Positions 25,183-36,392 of a stretch of DNA of 64,000 nt are shown one piece after another. Every line of letters starts with the position of its first letter. Position 1 is the stretch's first letter. The notes under the pieces are model-generated. The model saw only the letters and a list, made by a program, of their open reading frames with translations. It did no database searches and was not told the origin of the DNA. Source of the stretch: Stappia sediminis (GTDB taxonomy: Bacteria; Pseudomonadota; Alphaproteobacteria; Rhizobiales; Stappiaceae); contig NZ_WUMV01000002.1 of assembly GCF_009826895.1 (NCBI RefSeq), positions 558,001-622,000 of the forward strand. The letters run 5' to 3'. The translations under genes were made by a program, and so were the position numbers.

Positions 25183-26259
25183 TCAAAGCTCCAGCGCGCC
25201 GTTGAAGACCACCGGTGCGTCGCTCCGCGCAATCATTCGACCTATTTCGAAAACCTGCTCGCCTTCCTGCGTCAGAATTTCCCTGATTGTGGAAGCGTCC
25301 TGCTTTGCGACGACGATGACCATGCCAATGCCGCAGTTGAAGGTCCTGAGCATTTCGGCCTGCGATACCACGCCTTCGCGCGCGAGCCACGCGAATACGG
25401 GTGGTACGGAAACCGCCGACAAATCGATTTCAGCCGAAAGCGCGGAAGGCAGAACGCGCGGCAGATTTTCCGGCAATCCGCCTCCGGTGATATGGGCAAG
25501 CGCCTTGACCCCCGAAGTGCGCCTGATTGCGGCAAGGAGAGGCTTCACGTAGATCCTGGTCGGCGTCATCAGGGCTTGCGCCAGTGTCGAGCCATCGGCG
25601 AAGGGCGCTGCGTCGGCAAAGGAAATGCCTGAACGCTCGACAATTCTGCGGACCAGCGAGAATCCATTTGAATGAACGCCCGACGAGGCGAGGCCCAAGA
25701 GAACGTCGCCTTCGCTAACGTCGCCGCGCGGCAGCAATCCATCACGGTTGACGGCACCAACCGCAAAACCGGCGAGATCGTAGTCCTTTGCCGCGTACAT
25801 GCCCGGCATTTCCGCCGTCTCGCCACCGATGAGCGCGCAGCCGGCCATGCGACAACCATCGGCAATGCCCTTGACGACGCTTGCCGCGGCCTCCACATCA
25901 AGCGCGCCGCAGGCGTAATAATCGAGGAAAAACAAGGGTTCCGCGCCTTGGACCACGAGATCGTTCACACACATGGCGACAAGGTCGATGCCGACCGTGT
26001 CATGAATGCCGGTGTCGATCGCGATCTTGAGCTTCGTGCCGACGCCGTCGTTTGCGGCAACGAGAACCGGATCCGTAAAGCCTGCGGCTTTCAGATCGAA
26101 CAGTCCGCCGAAACCGCCGATTGCGCTGTCCGCGCCGGGCCGGGCAGTCGCCTTGACGAAAGGTTTGATACGCTCGACCAGGGCATTTCCCGCGTCGATG
26201 TCCACGCCGGCATCGGCATAGGTGAGACCATTCGCCTTTCGGCCGGAAGTATCGCTCAT
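25183..26259 (-). CDS. purM: Phosphoribosylformylglycinamidine cyclo-ligase
   Basis: This 358-residue AIR synthetase closes the imidazole ring (FGAM to AIR) using ATP. Recognised segments are [19 protein letters not shown] at the N-terminus, [35 protein letters not shown] and [10 protein letters not shown], all typical of PurM. The length is normal. It is directly followed by purN, the usual alphaproteobacterial order. Divergent from the phosphatidyltransferase gene. Confidence 0.97.
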   Translation of the reverse strand: MSDTSGRKANGLTYADAGVDIDAGNALVERIKPFVKATARPGADSAIGGFGGLFDLKAAGFTDPVLVAANDGVGTKLKIAIDTGIHDTVGIDLVAMCVNDLVVQGAEPLFFLDYYACGALDVEAAASVVKGIADGCRMAGCALIGGETAEMPGMYAAKDYDLAGFAVGAVNRDGLLPRGDVSEGDVLLGLASSGVHSNGFSLVRRIVERSGISFADAAPFADGSTLAQALMTPTRIYVKPLLAAIRRTSGVKALAHITGGGLPENLPRVLPSALSAEIDLSAVSVPPVFAWLAREGVVSQAEMLRTFNCGIGMVIVVAKQDASTIREILTQEGEQVFEIGRMIARSDAPVVFNGALEL

Positions 26260-26400
26260 CGGGGTTCTCCGGAAATCTTTCCGCCGCGTCTACAATGCGG
26301 GCGAAGCAAGGGCAAGGCGGGAACGTAAGAATTCGCAATTCCGCGCCGCCGCAAAAGACGGTAAAGGGAACGCCAACGGTTTACATTGAATGCTAATTTC

Positions 26401-27009
26401 ATGGAGATGCTGCGGGTGACGCTGCCCAATTTCATCACCATCGCAAGGCTCATCGCCGTGCCGATATTCGTCTGGCTCGTGGTCGACGAGCGGGAAGCGA
26501 CGGCATTCTGGGTGTTTCTGGCGGCAGGTGTTTCGGATGCCGCAGACGGTTTTATCGCGCGGCGCTTCGACCTGCGCAGCCAGCTTGGTTCGTATCTCGA
26601 CCCGGTGGCGGACAAGGCGCTTCTCATCGCGGCCTTCGTTTCGCTCGGGCTTGCCGGCCTTATCCCCAGTTGGCTGGTGATCGCAGCCGTCGCTCGCGAC
26701 TTCCTGATCATCGGTGCCGTCGTCATATCCTGGGTCATGGACCATCCGGTAACGGTCAGGCCGCTCTTCGTCAGCAAGGCGAATACGCTTGCCCAGATTA
26801 CCCTGATCACGCTCGTTCTGGGGCAGGCAGCCTTCAACGTCAGCGTGGATAGGGTGGAAGGCGGTCTCGTTTGGATCACCGGCGGCTTGACGCTCATATC
26901 TGCCGCTGCGTATCTCGTTACCTGGCTGCACCACATGGCGGGTGAAGAAACATCGCTTCAGGATAATTCCGCCGCCAGCGACCACCGGAACGGAGACAAG
27001 CGACCGTGA
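26401..27009 (+). CDS. CDP-alcohol phosphatidyltransferase
   Basis: This 202-residue inner-membrane enzyme has about six helices and the full family motif D-x2-DG-x2-AR-x8-G-x3-D-x3-D at Asp46, Asp49-Gly50, Ala53-Arg54, Gly63, Asp67 and Asp71. It condenses a CDP-diacylglycerol-type donor with an alcohol. It may be a phosphatidylglycerophosphate or cardiolipin synthase; the motif does not separate these. ATG 26401 is used, with ATG 26407 equally possible. Its stop overlaps the start of the AI-2E family gene (GTGA), indicating a coupled operon. Confidence 0.88.
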   Translation: MEMLRVTLPNFITIARLIAVPIFVWLVVDEREATAFWVFLAAGVSDAADGFIARRFDLRSQLGSYLDPVADKALLIAAFVSLGLAGLIPSWLVIAAVARDFLIIGAVVISWVMDHPVTVRPLFVSKANTLAQITLITLVLGQAAFNVSVDRVEGGLVWITGGLTLISAAAYLVTWLHHMAGEETSLQDNSAASDHRNGDKRP

Positions 27010-28100
27010 CCCTGCAACGCCAAATTTCTTTCTGGCTGCTGGCGCTGGTCGCCGCGATCGCCTTTCTTTATGTCTTCAGCCCGATCCTGTTGCCGTTTGT
27101 CGCCGGCATGGCACTCGCCTATCTTCTGGACCCGATCGCCGACCGGCTCGAGGCAATGGGCCTCAACAGGCTTGCGGCGACGGTCACCATCCTCATTTTG
27201 TTCGTGATTTTATTCATCCTTGCGCTGATCGTCATTCTGCCGATCCTGGGTAGCCAGCTTGCCGGCTTCATCGAAAACCTGCCGAAACTGATCGGCCAGC
27301 TTCAAAGCATCATTACGGAGCAGTTCGGCACCCGTCTGCAATCCGTAACCGGTATCGGCGTCAAGGATATCCAGTCGAACCTGGGTGATATCCTGAGCAA
27401 GAGCGCGAGTTGGTTCGGTGGCCTGCTTCAATCCGTCTGGAGCGGCGGGCAGGCTGTTCTCTCCATCATCTCGTTGTTCGTCATCACGCCTGTCGTCGCA
27501 TTCTACCTTCTCCTCGACTGGGACAGGATGGTGGCGAAGATCGACGACTGGCTGCCGCGCGACCACAGGGATGTCATTCACAGGTTGGCCCGGGAAATGG
27601 ACGGCGCCGTGGCCGGCTTCGTCCGAGGCCAGTTCAGCGTGTGCCTGCTGCTCGGCATCTTCTACGCCGTCGGACTTGCAGCGGTCGGGCTCAATTTCGG
27701 ACTTCTGATCGGACTTGGCGCGGGCATGGTAAGTTTCATTCCCTATGTCGGTGCGACGTTGGGCTTCGTCGTGTCTCTTGGCGTCGCGCTTGTGCAATTC
27801 TGGCCGGACTGGCACTGGATCGTGGCCGTGTTCGCTGTGTTCGCCATCGGTCAGTTCCTGGAAGGCAATATCCTCCAGCCAAGGCTCGTAGGGCGCAGTG
27901 TCGGGCTGCATCCCGTCTGGCTCATGTTCGCGCTCTTCGCTTTCGGGTATCTTTTCGGCTTCGTCGGGCTGCTTGTCGCAGTTCCGGTCTCGGCCATGAT
28001 TGCCGTTCTGGTGCGCTTCGCCCTTGAGCAATACAGGTCCAGCCCGCTCTACAGGGGTACCGGAAGCCCACCGAATAAATGGGAGGAGGACGATGGCTGA
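27006..28100 (+). CDS. AI-2E family (PerM-like) transporter
   Basis: This 364-residue membrane protein has hydrophobic pairs at about 8-45 and 60-85, a soluble loop (QLQSIITEQFGTRLQSVTGIG) and four or more later helices. The conserved PVVAFYLLLDWDRM and the C-terminal GLHPVWLMFALFAFGYLFG are hallmarks of the AI-2E/PerM family. Some members export autoinducer-2 and others act as Na+/H+ antiporters, so the substrate is open. The start is GTG 27006. The last 8 bases overlap hdaA, linking it to a replication regulator, a conserved order in Hyphomicrobiales. Confidence 0.88.
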   Translation: MTLQRQISFWLLALVAAIAFLYVFSPILLPFVAGMALAYLLDPIADRLEAMGLNRLAATVTILILFVILFILALIVILPILGSQLAGFIENLPKLIGQLQSIITEQFGTRLQSVTGIGVKDIQSNLGDILSKSASWFGGLLQSVWSGGQAVLSIISLFVITPVVAFYLLLDWDRMVAKIDDWLPRDHRDVIHRLAREMDGAVAGFVRGQFSVCLLLGIFYAVGLAAVGLNFGLLIGLGAGMVSFIPYVGATLGFVVSLGVALVQFWPDWHWIVAVFAVFAIGQFLEGNILQPRLVGRSVGLHPVWLMFALFAFGYLFGFVGLLVAVPVSAMIAVLVRFALEQYRSSPLYRGTGSPPNKWEEDDG

Positions 28101-28782
28101 TCCGATCGGCGCCGGCCAGATCCCCTTGGACCTGCCATACGAAGAAGCGCTAGGCCGCGACGATTTCCTGATCGGCGCCTCCAATCGCGCCGCTTTCGAA
28201 CTGATCGACCGCTGGCCGGACTGGCCGTCCGACGTCGTGTTGCTTGCCGGGCCGATCGGCGCGGGCAAGACCCATCTCGTCGAAATCTGGCGTGAACTTT
28301 CCGGCGCCCGCAAGGTGGCGGCCGCCGATCTCCACCTGACGGAGCCATCCGCGCTTGCCGCGCAAGGTGCGGTCGCGGTGGAGGATGCCCACGCGGGGTT
28401 CGACGAAAAGGCGATGTTCCACCTTTTGAACACCTGTCGTCAGTCGGGAGCGCATGTACTCATCACCAGCCGTACATGGCCGCAAAGCTGGAAGTTGACC
28501 GTGCCGGACCTTGCCTCCCGCTTGCGCGCGGCAACGCCCGTGGAGATCGAGGAACCGGATGATGACCTCCTGCGCCGACTTCTGGTGAAACTCTTCGCGG
28601 ACCGTCAGATCATGGTCGACCCGGCCGTGATCGAGTTCCTTGTGGTGCGCATGGAACGCTCGCTCGCGGTTGCCGGTCGGCTGGTCAACCTGCTTGATCG
28701 CATGTCTCTTGCCGACCGGAAGAAAATCACGCGTCCGCTTGCCGGAAAGTGCCTGGAAATGCTGTCATCATCATCTGAATGA
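28093..28782 (+). CDS. hdaA: DnaA-related regulatory ATPase HdaA
   Basis: This 229-residue protein is a short DnaA-like AAA+ protein without the DNA-binding domain IV. Walker A is GPIGAGKTH near residues 55-63, and Walker B-like AVAVEDAHAG follows. QIPLDLPYEEALGRDDFLIG at the N-terminus is the clamp-binding region typical of Hda (QxPLxL). It works with the beta clamp to make DnaA hydrolyse ATP, so that replication starts once per cycle. GGGAGGAGG precedes ATG 28093, overlapping the previous gene's stop. Confidence 0.9.
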   Translation: MADPIGAGQIPLDLPYEEALGRDDFLIGASNRAAFELIDRWPDWPSDVVLLAGPIGAGKTHLVEIWRELSGARKVAAADLHLTEPSALAAQGAVAVEDAHAGFDEKAMFHLLNTCRQSGAHVLITSRTWPQSWKLTVPDLASRLRAATPVEIEEPDDDLLRRLLVKLFADRQIMVDPAVIEFLVVRMERSLAVAGRLVNLLDRMSLADRKKITRPLAGKCLEMLSSSSE

Positions 28783-28898
28783 CGGGGCAGGCGGCATAAA
28801 CGGGCGGGCTAAGGGTTTTGCCACAGCTTCGCTGGTAATGAAAATCCGTCATAGTCGCAGGATAGGGTCGGGCTTATACCGATCCCGGAGTTCGTGAA

Positions 28899-31133
28899 AT
28901 GACCGAAACGACAGAAGCGCCCGCAAAACCTAAGCGCATGGAGGCAACGGAAAACCAGCCGGTCGCCGTGCTGCCCAAACGCCTCGACGCCGCGGAAGCG
29001 CTTGCCGGGCAGCCCGAGCGTTTCATGAACCGCGAGCTTTCCTGGCTGCAGTTCAACCACCGGGTCCTGGAAGAATCGGAAAACGGATCCCATCCGATGC
29101 TCGAGCGGCTGCGCTTCCTGTCGATCTCGGCGAACAACCTTGATGAATTTTTCATGGTTCGCGTGGCGGGCCTGCGGGGCCAGCAGCGTGCGGATGTCGC
29201 GACACGCTCCGAAGACGGGCTGACGCCGACCGGGCAGCTTGAAAAGATCGGCCAGGCCGCACAGCGCCTGCAGAGCGAGCAGCAGCGGTGCTGGCGTTCC
29301 CTCAAGGAGAAGCTTTCGGAGACAGGCATCGTCATCGTCGACGGACCCGATCTCAGGAAGGCGGAAATGGCCTGGCTGGAGGACCATTTCCTGTCGCATA
29401 TCTTTCCGGTGCTGACGCCCCTTGCCATCGACCCGGCCCATCCTTTCCCGTTCATCCCGAACCTGGGATTTTCGCTCGTCCTGGAACTTGCGGCAGCTAA
29501 GGGCGGACGCGGAATGACGGCGCTGTTGCGCATGCCGGTGCAGCTCGACCGGTTCGTGCAACTCCCGTCCCAGAAAAACAAGGAAGAGGTTCAGCGCTTC
29601 ATCACGATCGAAAATGCCATCGGGCTTTTCATCTCGAGACTGTTTCCCGGCTACGAGGTGCGCGGCAAGGGCGTCTTCCGCGTGATCCGCGATTCCGATA
29701 TCGAGATCGAGGAAGAGGCCGAAGATCTGGTTCGGCTTTTTGAATCCGCGCTAAAGCGGCGGCGCCGCGGCTCGGTCATCCGCCTGGAGATCGAAAAATC
29801 GACGCCCAAGGCGCTCAGGGAATTCGTTGCGGAGGCGCTGAACGTTCAAGATGACGAGATCTTCCTGGTTGACGGGCTTCTGGCGCTCAACAACCTTTCC
29901 CAGCTTGTCAGCATCGACCGGGACGATCTCAAGTTCCATCCTTTCTCGGCGCGTTTTCCGGAGCGTATCCGCGAACATGGCGGAGACTGCTTCTCGGCGA
30001 TCCAGCAAAAGGACATCGTCGTCCACCACCCGTATGAGTCCTTTGACGTGGTGGTCCAGTTCCTGCGGCAGGCAGCACAGGACCCGGACGTCGTGGCGAT
30101 CAAGCAGACGCTCTACCGCACCTCGAACGATTCCCCCATCGTGAAGGCGCTCGCCGAAGCCGCGGAGGCCGGGAAATCCGTAACCGCGCTTGTGGAGCTT
30201 AAGGCCCGCTTCGACGAGGAGGCGAATATCCGCTGGGCGCGGGACCTCGAACGTGCGGGCGTACAGGTCGTCTTCGGGTTCCTGGAGCTCAAGACGCATG
30301 CGAAGCTTTCCATGGTCGTTCGCCGCGAACACGGGGAGCTCAAGACCTACTGCCATATCGGTACGGGCAACTATCACCCGATCACGGCGCGGATCTACAC
30401 GGACCTTTCGTTCTTTACCGCGGACGAGGTGATCGCGCGGGACGTGGCAAAGATTTTCAACTTCATCACCGGTTACGCCGAGCCGGCCGGCCTTGAGCGG
30501 CTCATGGTTTCTCCGATTACGTTGCGGAGCGATATCCTCAGGCTCATTCGTGAAGAAGCTAAACACGCGAAAGCCAAACGCCCGGCGCAAATCTGGATGA
30601 AGATGAATTCGCTGGTCGATCCGGAGATCATCGACGCCCTTTACGAGGCAAGCCAGGCGGGTGTGGAAATCGACCTTGTCGTGCGAGGCATATGCTGCCT
30701 GAGGCCCGGAATTCCGGGGCTTTCGGAAAACATCCGGGCCAAGTCCATCGTTGGGCGTTTTCTGGAGCACAGCCGTATTTTCTGTTTCGGCAACGGCTAT
30801 GGGCTTCCCTCTGCGAAAGCTCTCGTCTATATCGGCTCCGCCGACCTGATGCCGCGCAACATCGACAGGCGTGTGGAAACATTGGCGCCGCTGCTAACCC
30901 CTACCGTTCACGAGCAGGTTCTGGAGCAGATCATGGTGGCCAACCTGAAGGACAACCAGCAAAGCTGGCGTTTGCTGCCGGATGGCGGACATGTAAGGAT
31001 CACGCCCGCCAAAGGCGAAGAACCGTTTAACGCGCATGAGTATTTCATGACGAACCCTTCGCTCTCGGGACGCGGCAAGTCGCTGAAGAGCCATTCTCCG
31101 AAGTCGATCCTGGAGCCGCAGAAGCGTGGCTGA
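28899..31133 (+). CDS. ppk: Polyphosphate kinase 1
   Basis: This 744-residue enzyme reversibly polymerises the gamma-phosphate of ATP into polyphosphate. The N-terminal domain contains [19 protein letters not shown], the head domain follows, and the two catalytic C domains carry the phospho-histidine motif HIGTGNYHP (His about 485) and the second His in GRFLEHSRI (about 623). The first 30 residues are a variable extension. The gene overlaps ppx by 8 bp, so synthesis and breakdown of polyphosphate are co-expressed. Confidence 0.97.
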   Translation: MTETTEAPAKPKRMEATENQPVAVLPKRLDAAEALAGQPERFMNRELSWLQFNHRVLEESENGSHPMLERLRFLSISANNLDEFFMVRVAGLRGQQRADVATRSEDGLTPTGQLEKIGQAAQRLQSEQQRCWRSLKEKLSETGIVIVDGPDLRKAEMAWLEDHFLSHIFPVLTPLAIDPAHPFPFIPNLGFSLVLELAAAKGGRGMTALLRMPVQLDRFVQLPSQKNKEEVQRFITIENAIGLFISRLFPGYEVRGKGVFRVIRDSDIEIEEEAEDLVRLFESALKRRRRGSVIRLEIEKSTPKALREFVAEALNVQDDEIFLVDGLLALNNLSQLVSIDRDDLKFHPFSARFPERIREHGGDCFSAIQQKDIVVHHPYESFDVVVQFLRQAAQDPDVVAIKQTLYRTSNDSPIVKALAEAAEAGKSVTALVELKARFDEEANIRWARDLERAGVQVVFGFLELKTHAKLSMVVRREHGELKTYCHIGTGNYHPITARIYTDLSFFTADEVIARDVAKIFNFITGYAEPAGLERLMVSPITLRSDILRLIREEAKHAKAKRPAQIWMKMNSLVDPEIIDALYEASQAGVEIDLVVRGICCLRPGIPGLSENIRAKSIVGRFLEHSRIFCFGNGYGLPSAKALVYIGSADLMPRNIDRRVETLAPLLTPTVHEQVLEQIMVANLKDNQQSWRLLPDGGHVRITPAKGEEPFNAHEYFMTNPSLSGRGKSLKSHSPKSILEPQKRG

Positions 31134-32655
31134 TGAAGCCGAAAGGGAAACGCCCGTGCGCGGCCGCCTGAACGGGACCGGTCCCGTCGCTGTCATCGAC
31201 ATCGGCTCGAACTCGGTACGCCTTGTCGTCTACGAGCGGCTGTCCAGGGCGCCGACCACGTTGTTCAACGAAAAGGTGCTGGCGGGACTTGGGCGCGGTG
31301 TCGGCAAGACAGGCAGGCTTGCGAACGAGTCCGTGGCGCTGGCGCTTTCCACGCTGGTCCGCTTTCGACGCATATGCGACCAGTCGGACGTGAAGGACCT
31401 GCACGTTCTTGCGACAGCGGCTGCGCGCGACGCGGAAAACGGCGCGGAGTTCATTGCCGATGCGGAACGCATCTGCGGAGTGAAGGTCAAGGTTCTTTCG
31501 GGAAAGGACGAAGCGCGGCTTTCCGCCTGTGGCATCATGTCCGGCATCTGGCATCCCTCCGGTATCGTTGGAGATCTGGGTGGCGGCAGCCTTGAACTCG
31601 TCGAGGTGGACGGGGAAACGGTAGGACGCGGAAAGACGCTGCCGCTCGGAGGTATACGCCTTCAGGAAACGGCAGACGGCAAACCCGCCAAGGCGCAGAA
31701 GATTGCGGACGAATACCTCCAGAAGATCGACTGGCTGTCAGGAGGCGAGGGGAAGGATTTTTACGCGGTCGGCGGCACATGGCGCTCGCTCGGGCGGCTG
31801 CACCTTTTTCAGGAAGGCTATCCGCTTCACGTGATGCACGACTATTCGATCGCGCTCGAGGAGGCTATCGACTTTTGCCAGATGGTGGTGCGCCGCGACA
31901 TCGATTCGATCGATTGCATCGAGGTGGTCTCGAAAGCGCGGCGGCCCCTGCTTGCTTTCGGCGCGGCGGTGATGGAGCGCACGCTGAAGCGGATGAAACC
32001 GCGCAGGGTCGTGTTTTCGGCGCTTGGCGTGCGCGAAGGCCTGCTATTCGACCTGATGACGCCTGAGGCGCGGGCCATGGATCCGCTGGTGGAAGCCGCA
32101 CGCGAACTTTCCCTGCTCAGATCGCGTTCTCCAGCTTATGCCGAAGAGCTTATCGACTGGACGGGCAGGCTCTTTTCCGCAACCGGTATCGATGAAACGG
32201 ATGAGGAAAAGCGCCTCCGCGAGGCAAGCTGCCTGCTATCGGATATCGGCTGGCGAGCGCATCCGGATTACCGGGGCGAACAAAGCCTCAATATCATCTC
32301 GAATGCCGGTTTCGTCGGGGTCGACCATGCCGGGCGAGCCTATCTGGCGCTTGCGGTCTACTATCGCCACCAGGGCCTCATCGACGATGCGTTGAGCCCC
32401 CGCATTCGCGAACTCGCCAATTCGCGCATCAAGGAAAGGGCGAGGATCCTCGGCGCCGCGTTGCGTGTTGCATCGGTCATCACCGCGTCGGTTGAAGGTA
32501 TCCTTCCCAGGACCGAAGTCGTGATAGACGGGGATTCCGCCATGCTGCGGCTTTCCGGCGAACTCGCCGATCTCGACGGCGAGCGGTTGCGCAAGCGCAT
32601 GGGGCAGTTTGCCAAGCTCGTTGGCATGAAAGGGATTGTCCTGCCGCTGCCGTAA
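31126..32655 (+). CDS. ppx: Exopolyphosphatase
   Basis: This 509-residue Ppx/GppA family phosphatase has the ASKHA-type phosphate loops [15 protein letters not shown] near residues 24-38 and [13 protein letters not shown] near 148, with the [11 protein letters not shown] segment typical of Ppx. The C-terminal third has an HD-like helical region ([14 protein letters not shown]). It releases phosphate from polyphosphate ends or removes pyrophosphate from pppGpp. The start is GTG 31126, inside the end of ppk. It is convergent with rnd. Confidence 0.95.
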   Translation: MADEAERETPVRGRLNGTGPVAVIDIGSNSVRLVVYERLSRAPTTLFNEKVLAGLGRGVGKTGRLANESVALALSTLVRFRRICDQSDVKDLHVLATAAARDAENGAEFIADAERICGVKVKVLSGKDEARLSACGIMSGIWHPSGIVGDLGGGSLELVEVDGETVGRGKTLPLGGIRLQETADGKPAKAQKIADEYLQKIDWLSGGEGKDFYAVGGTWRSLGRLHLFQEGYPLHVMHDYSIALEEAIDFCQMVVRRDIDSIDCIEVVSKARRPLLAFGAAVMERTLKRMKPRRVVFSALGVREGLLFDLMTPEARAMDPLVEAARELSLLRSRSPAYAEELIDWTGRLFSATGIDETDEEKRLREASCLLSDIGWRAHPDYRGEQSLNIISNAGFVGVDHAGRAYLALAVYYRHQGLIDDALSPRIRELANSRIKERARILGAALRVASVITASVEGILPRTEVVIDGDSAMLRLSGELADLDGERLRKRMGQFAKLVGMKGIVLPLP

Positions 32656-32682
32656 AGGGCGATTCGGGCAGGGGCATCGAAA

Positions 32683-33909
32683 CTATTCCGCCGCCAATTG
32701 CGACTTGCCCCGGCCCTGACGCCGTTTGCGTTTTGGCGAAGGCTTTTCGGCGATATCGGCGGTTTGAGGCACGGCGACGACACGCCGCCCGTTGAAGGCA
32801 AGCGCGATTTCGCCCGTCTTGAGCTTCAGCGCCGTTTCGCCGAAAAGCTCACGCCGCCAGCCTTTGAGTGCCGCAACGTCGGCTTCATCGTCGGCGGCGA
32901 TGCGCTCAAGATCTTCAACCGTTGCAATGACCTTTGCCGCAACGCCATGCTCTTCGCTAACGAGCTTCAGGAGGACCTTCAGCAAGTCCACCGCCGCAGC
33001 CGAACCGTCAGGCGCCGGACGCCCCTTCGGCAAGGTGGGAAGCTGGTCCTTGGGAATCGCCAGCGCGCGTCTGACCGCCGACAGGATATCATCCGCCGAG
33101 CGCGAACGCTCGAACCCTCGAGGGATTGTGCGCAGTACACCAAGGGCATTGGCGTTTTTCGGTTGCTGGGTGGCGATCTCATAGATCGCGTCGTCCTTGA
33201 GCACACGGTTGCGCGGAACGTCGCGCGTCTGCGCTTCGCGCTCGCGCCACGCGGCAAGCTCCTGAAGTACCGCCAGTTCGATAGGCTTTCGCACACGAAG
33301 TTTCAGGCGCTGCCAGGCCTTTTCCGGATCGGTGCGATAAGTCGCCTCCGATGTCAGGACCTCCATTTCGTCGCCTACCCAGTGGCTGCGATCCTGCTCG
33401 GCGAGATTGACCTGCAGAAAACGGTAGACCTCGCGCAGGTGTGTGACATCCGCAAGCGCGTATTCAAGCTGCTTTTCGCTCAAAGGTCTGCGCGACCAGT
33501 CCGTAAAACGCGAGGACTTGTCGATCCGAGCGCCCGTAATCTTCTGAACCAGCTGGTCATAGGAGATAGAATCGCCAAAGCCGCAGACCATTGCCGCGAC
33601 CTGCGTGTCGAAAACGGGGTGCGGGATAAATCCGCCGCGATGATAGACGATCTCGATATCCTGCCGCGCGGCATGGAAAACCTTCGTCACCGCCTCGTTT
33701 TTCATCAATTCGAAGAATGGCTTGAGGTCCAGGTCGCCAGACAGCGCGTCCACGATGACGGCTTCTTCCGGCGAAGCCATCTGAATGACGCAAAGCTTCG
33801 GCCAGAAAGTGGTTTCGCGAAGGAATTCCGTATCGACCGTGATGAAGGCGTGCTCTGACAGACGTTCGCAGACAGCAGCCAGTTCTGAGGTTCTTGTGAT
33901 TACTTTCAT
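32683..33909 (-). CDS. rnd: Ribonuclease D
   Basis: This 408-residue 3'-5' exoribonuclease has the DEDDy nuclease domain at residues 1-190: [11 protein letters not shown] (Asp/Glu of Exo I), the second Asp in [14 protein letters not shown], and the Tyr/Asp pair in [13 protein letters not shown]. An HRDC domain follows ([24 protein letters not shown]). The C-terminal tail is basic ([15 protein letters not shown]), likely for RNA contact. It trims tRNA and other stable RNA precursors. ATG 33909 starts the conserved [11 protein letters not shown]. Confidence 0.94.
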   Translation of the reverse strand: MKVITRTSELAAVCERLSEHAFITVDTEFLRETTFWPKLCVIQMASPEEAVIVDALSGDLDLKPFFELMKNEAVTKVFHAARQDIEIVYHRGGFIPHPVFDTQVAAMVCGFGDSISYDQLVQKITGARIDKSSRFTDWSRRPLSEKQLEYALADVTHLREVYRFLQVNLAEQDRSHWVGDEMEVLTSEATYRTDPEKAWQRLKLRVRKPIELAVLQELAAWREREAQTRDVPRNRVLKDDAIYEIATQQPKNANALGVLRTIPRGFERSRSADDILSAVRRALAIPKDQLPTLPKGRPAPDGSAAAVDLLKVLLKLVSEEHGVAAKVIATVEDLERIAADDEADVAALKGWRRELFGETALKLKTGEIALAFNGRRVVAVPQTADIAEKPSPKRKRRQGRGKSQLAAE

Positions 33910-34347
33910 GGTGATCGCGAGATATACCTCAGCTTCGCCCATTTGTCGCCACGAAACCGCCGGAGTGCAACCATCTTCCTTTCAACTCTTCGTCGAAGGT
34001 CGCGTTTCGGTCCGGACGGAGTGCAAAAAGTGCGCTTGATCGCATGGTGGATACAGCGACGATTCCTGCGCGAGGGGTTGCCAATGACCCGTTCACCCGA
34101 AATCGAAGCCGGCAATGGCCGTCGGAAAACGGCCGACGACGACTTTCGCCGTCCGAAGGGCACTTGCTTGTGAACAGGATGCAAGACTGATAAATCGCTG
34201 TCCCGAATCCCCGCGCCTTCCGCCTCCACCCGGGGGCTTGGGCAGGGCCGAATCTTGACTTTGCCGGCGTGACATGGCTTGTCCACCCGGCGCGCATGGC
34301 GCGCGGAAAGAACGAATTCAATTTCTGACACTCTGTCGAGGACACTT
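33910..34347. other. Divergent intergenic region, rnd to aspS
   Basis: This 438-bp region includes one hairpin, CGTCGG(aaaacgg)CCGACG near 34120-34137. A T-box, other known riboswitch or small gene is not visible. It must hold promoters for both genes; aspS may have a leader here. Confidence 0.4.
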
Positions 34348-36135
34348 ATGCATCGCTATCGCAGCCACACGTGCGGAGATCTGCGCGAAACCCATGTGGG
34401 TGAAACCGCTCGCCTTTCCGGCTGGGTTCATCGGGTGCGCGATCATGGCGGCCTGTTGTTCATCGACCTGCGCGACGACTACGGGATTACGCAGTGCGTG
34501 GTCGACCCGGATTCGGCCGCCTTCGCTCTCGCCGAGACGGTGCGAGCGGAATGGTGCCTGCGCATCGACGGCGATGTGAAGAAACGCTCCGATGAGACGA
34601 TCAATACAAACCTGCCGACGGGACACATCGAGATCTTCATTCGCGATCTCGAGGTCCTTGGCGCGGCAAAGGAACTGCCGCTGCCCGTCTTCGGCGAGCC
34701 TGAGTACCCGGAAGATGTGCGTCTAACGTATCGTTTTCTGGACCTTCGCAGGGAAACGCTGCACAAGAACATCAAGATTCGCTCGCAGGTCATCGCCTCC
34801 ATCCGCAAGCGGATGTCCGATGTCGGCTTTACCGAATACCAGACCCCGATCCTCACGGCTTCATCACCTGAGGGCGCGCGCGACTTCCTGGTGCCTTCGC
34901 GGCTGCATCCGGGCAAGTTCTACGCGTTGCCGCAGGCGCCGCAGCAGTTCAAGCAGCTGCTGATGATGTCGGGCTTCGACCGCTATTTCCAGATAGCGCC
35001 CTGCTTCCGCGACGAGGACCCTCGCGCCGACCGCTTGCCGGGTGAGTTCTACCAGCTCGACCTTGAAATGAGCTTCGTCGAGCAGGAAGACGTCTTCCAG
35101 GCGATGGAGCCGGTTCTACGCGACCTCTTCATGGAATTTTCGGGCGGCAAGCCCGTTACCGAAACATTCCCGCGCATTCCCTATGCGGAGGCGCTTCGCA
35201 AATACGGCACCGACAAGCCGGATCTGCGCAACCCGATCGAAATGCAAGGCGTCAGCAAGCATTTCGCCGGTTCCGGCTTCAAGATCTTCGCGCGCATGCT
35301 GGAAGGCGATTCGCATAACGAAATCTGGGCATTGCCGGCACGTGGCGGCGGCAGTCGCGCCTTTTGCGACCGCATGAACTCCTGGGCGCAGGGCGAAGGC
35401 CAGCCGGGCCTTGGCTACATATTCTGGCGCAAGGAAGGAGAGCATCTGGAAGGGGCGGGCCCGATCGCCAAGAACATCGGACCCGAACGTACGGAGGAGA
35501 TTCGCCTCCAGCTCGGCCTTGGCGATGGCGATGCCGCTTTCTTCATCGCAGGCGAGCCGAAGAAATTCGTAGACTTCGCCGGCAAGGCACGCATCAAGGT
35601 CGGTGAGGACCTGAACCTGATCGACCGCGACCGCTACGAGCTTGCATGGATCATCGATTTTCCGATGTACGAGTGGGACGAGGACGAAAAGAAAGTCGAG
35701 TTCTCCCACAATCCCTTCTCCATGCCGCAGGGCGGCTATGACGGACTGACTTCCACCGATCCGCTGGAACTCAAGGCCTATCAATACGATATGGTCTGCA
35801 ATGGTTATGAGATCGCCTCGGGTGCGATCAGAAACCACAGCCCCGAAACGATGAAGAAAGCCTTCGCCATCGCCGGCTACGATGAGAAGACGCTTGAGGA
35901 CAAGTTCGGCGGAATGTACCGGGCTTTCCAGTACGGCGCTCCGCCGCATGGCGGTATGGCGGCGGGTATCGACCGGATCGTCATGCTGATTGTCGGCGCG
36001 ATAAACCTGCGCGAGGTGACGTTGTTCCCGATGAACCAGCAGGCGCATGACCTGCTGATGGGAGCACCGTCGGAGGCGACGCCGAAGCAGTTGCGCGAGT
36101 TGCATATCCGTCTCAATCTTCCGGAAAACGGCTGA
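34348..36135 (+). CDS. aspS: Aspartyl-tRNA synthetase
   Basis: This 595-residue class II synthetase charges tRNA with aspartate. It has an N-terminal OB anticodon domain ([25 protein letters not shown]), class II motif 2 ([16 protein letters not shown]), the bacterial GAD insertion domain in the middle, and motif 3 near the end ([14 protein letters not shown]). The length fits the bacterial type. In many alphaproteobacteria AspRS is non-discriminating and also charges tRNA-Asn. ATG 34348 follows CGAGGACACTT. Confidence 0.97.
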   Translation: MHRYRSHTCGDLRETHVGETARLSGWVHRVRDHGGLLFIDLRDDYGITQCVVDPDSAAFALAETVRAEWCLRIDGDVKKRSDETINTNLPTGHIEIFIRDLEVLGAAKELPLPVFGEPEYPEDVRLTYRFLDLRRETLHKNIKIRSQVIASIRKRMSDVGFTEYQTPILTASSPEGARDFLVPSRLHPGKFYALPQAPQQFKQLLMMSGFDRYFQIAPCFRDEDPRADRLPGEFYQLDLEMSFVEQEDVFQAMEPVLRDLFMEFSGGKPVTETFPRIPYAEALRKYGTDKPDLRNPIEMQGVSKHFAGSGFKIFARMLEGDSHNEIWALPARGGGSRAFCDRMNSWAQGEGQPGLGYIFWRKEGEHLEGAGPIAKNIGPERTEEIRLQLGLGDGDAAFFIAGEPKKFVDFAGKARIKVGEDLNLIDRDRYELAWIIDFPMYEWDEDEKKVEFSHNPFSMPQGGYDGLTSTDPLELKAYQYDMVCNGYEIASGAIRNHSPETMKKAFAIAGYDEKTLEDKFGGMYRAFQYGAPPHGGMAAGIDRIVMLIVGAINLREVTLFPMNQQAHDLLMGAPSEATPKQLRELHIRLNLPENG

Positions 36136-36392
36136 ATACCGGGGCCGGTGGATTGCCAGTACGGATGAAAACAGGCTATGGGCGTTTGACCTGCCGGTCG
36201 GACGCCCGCTTGCGTAACGGCCATGGAAGATGATGTTGCGTCGAGACGAATTATCGTCAATGGACGTTGCCGGAGCGCTTTCGTGATAGGAAACCGCTCC
36301 CAGATCAATGCCTTGAGCGTATCCATGCTGCCAAAACAGGTTCGGATTTTGCGGGATACGTTCAAGGGCCGGTTGTCGCCAGGGGTGAATTC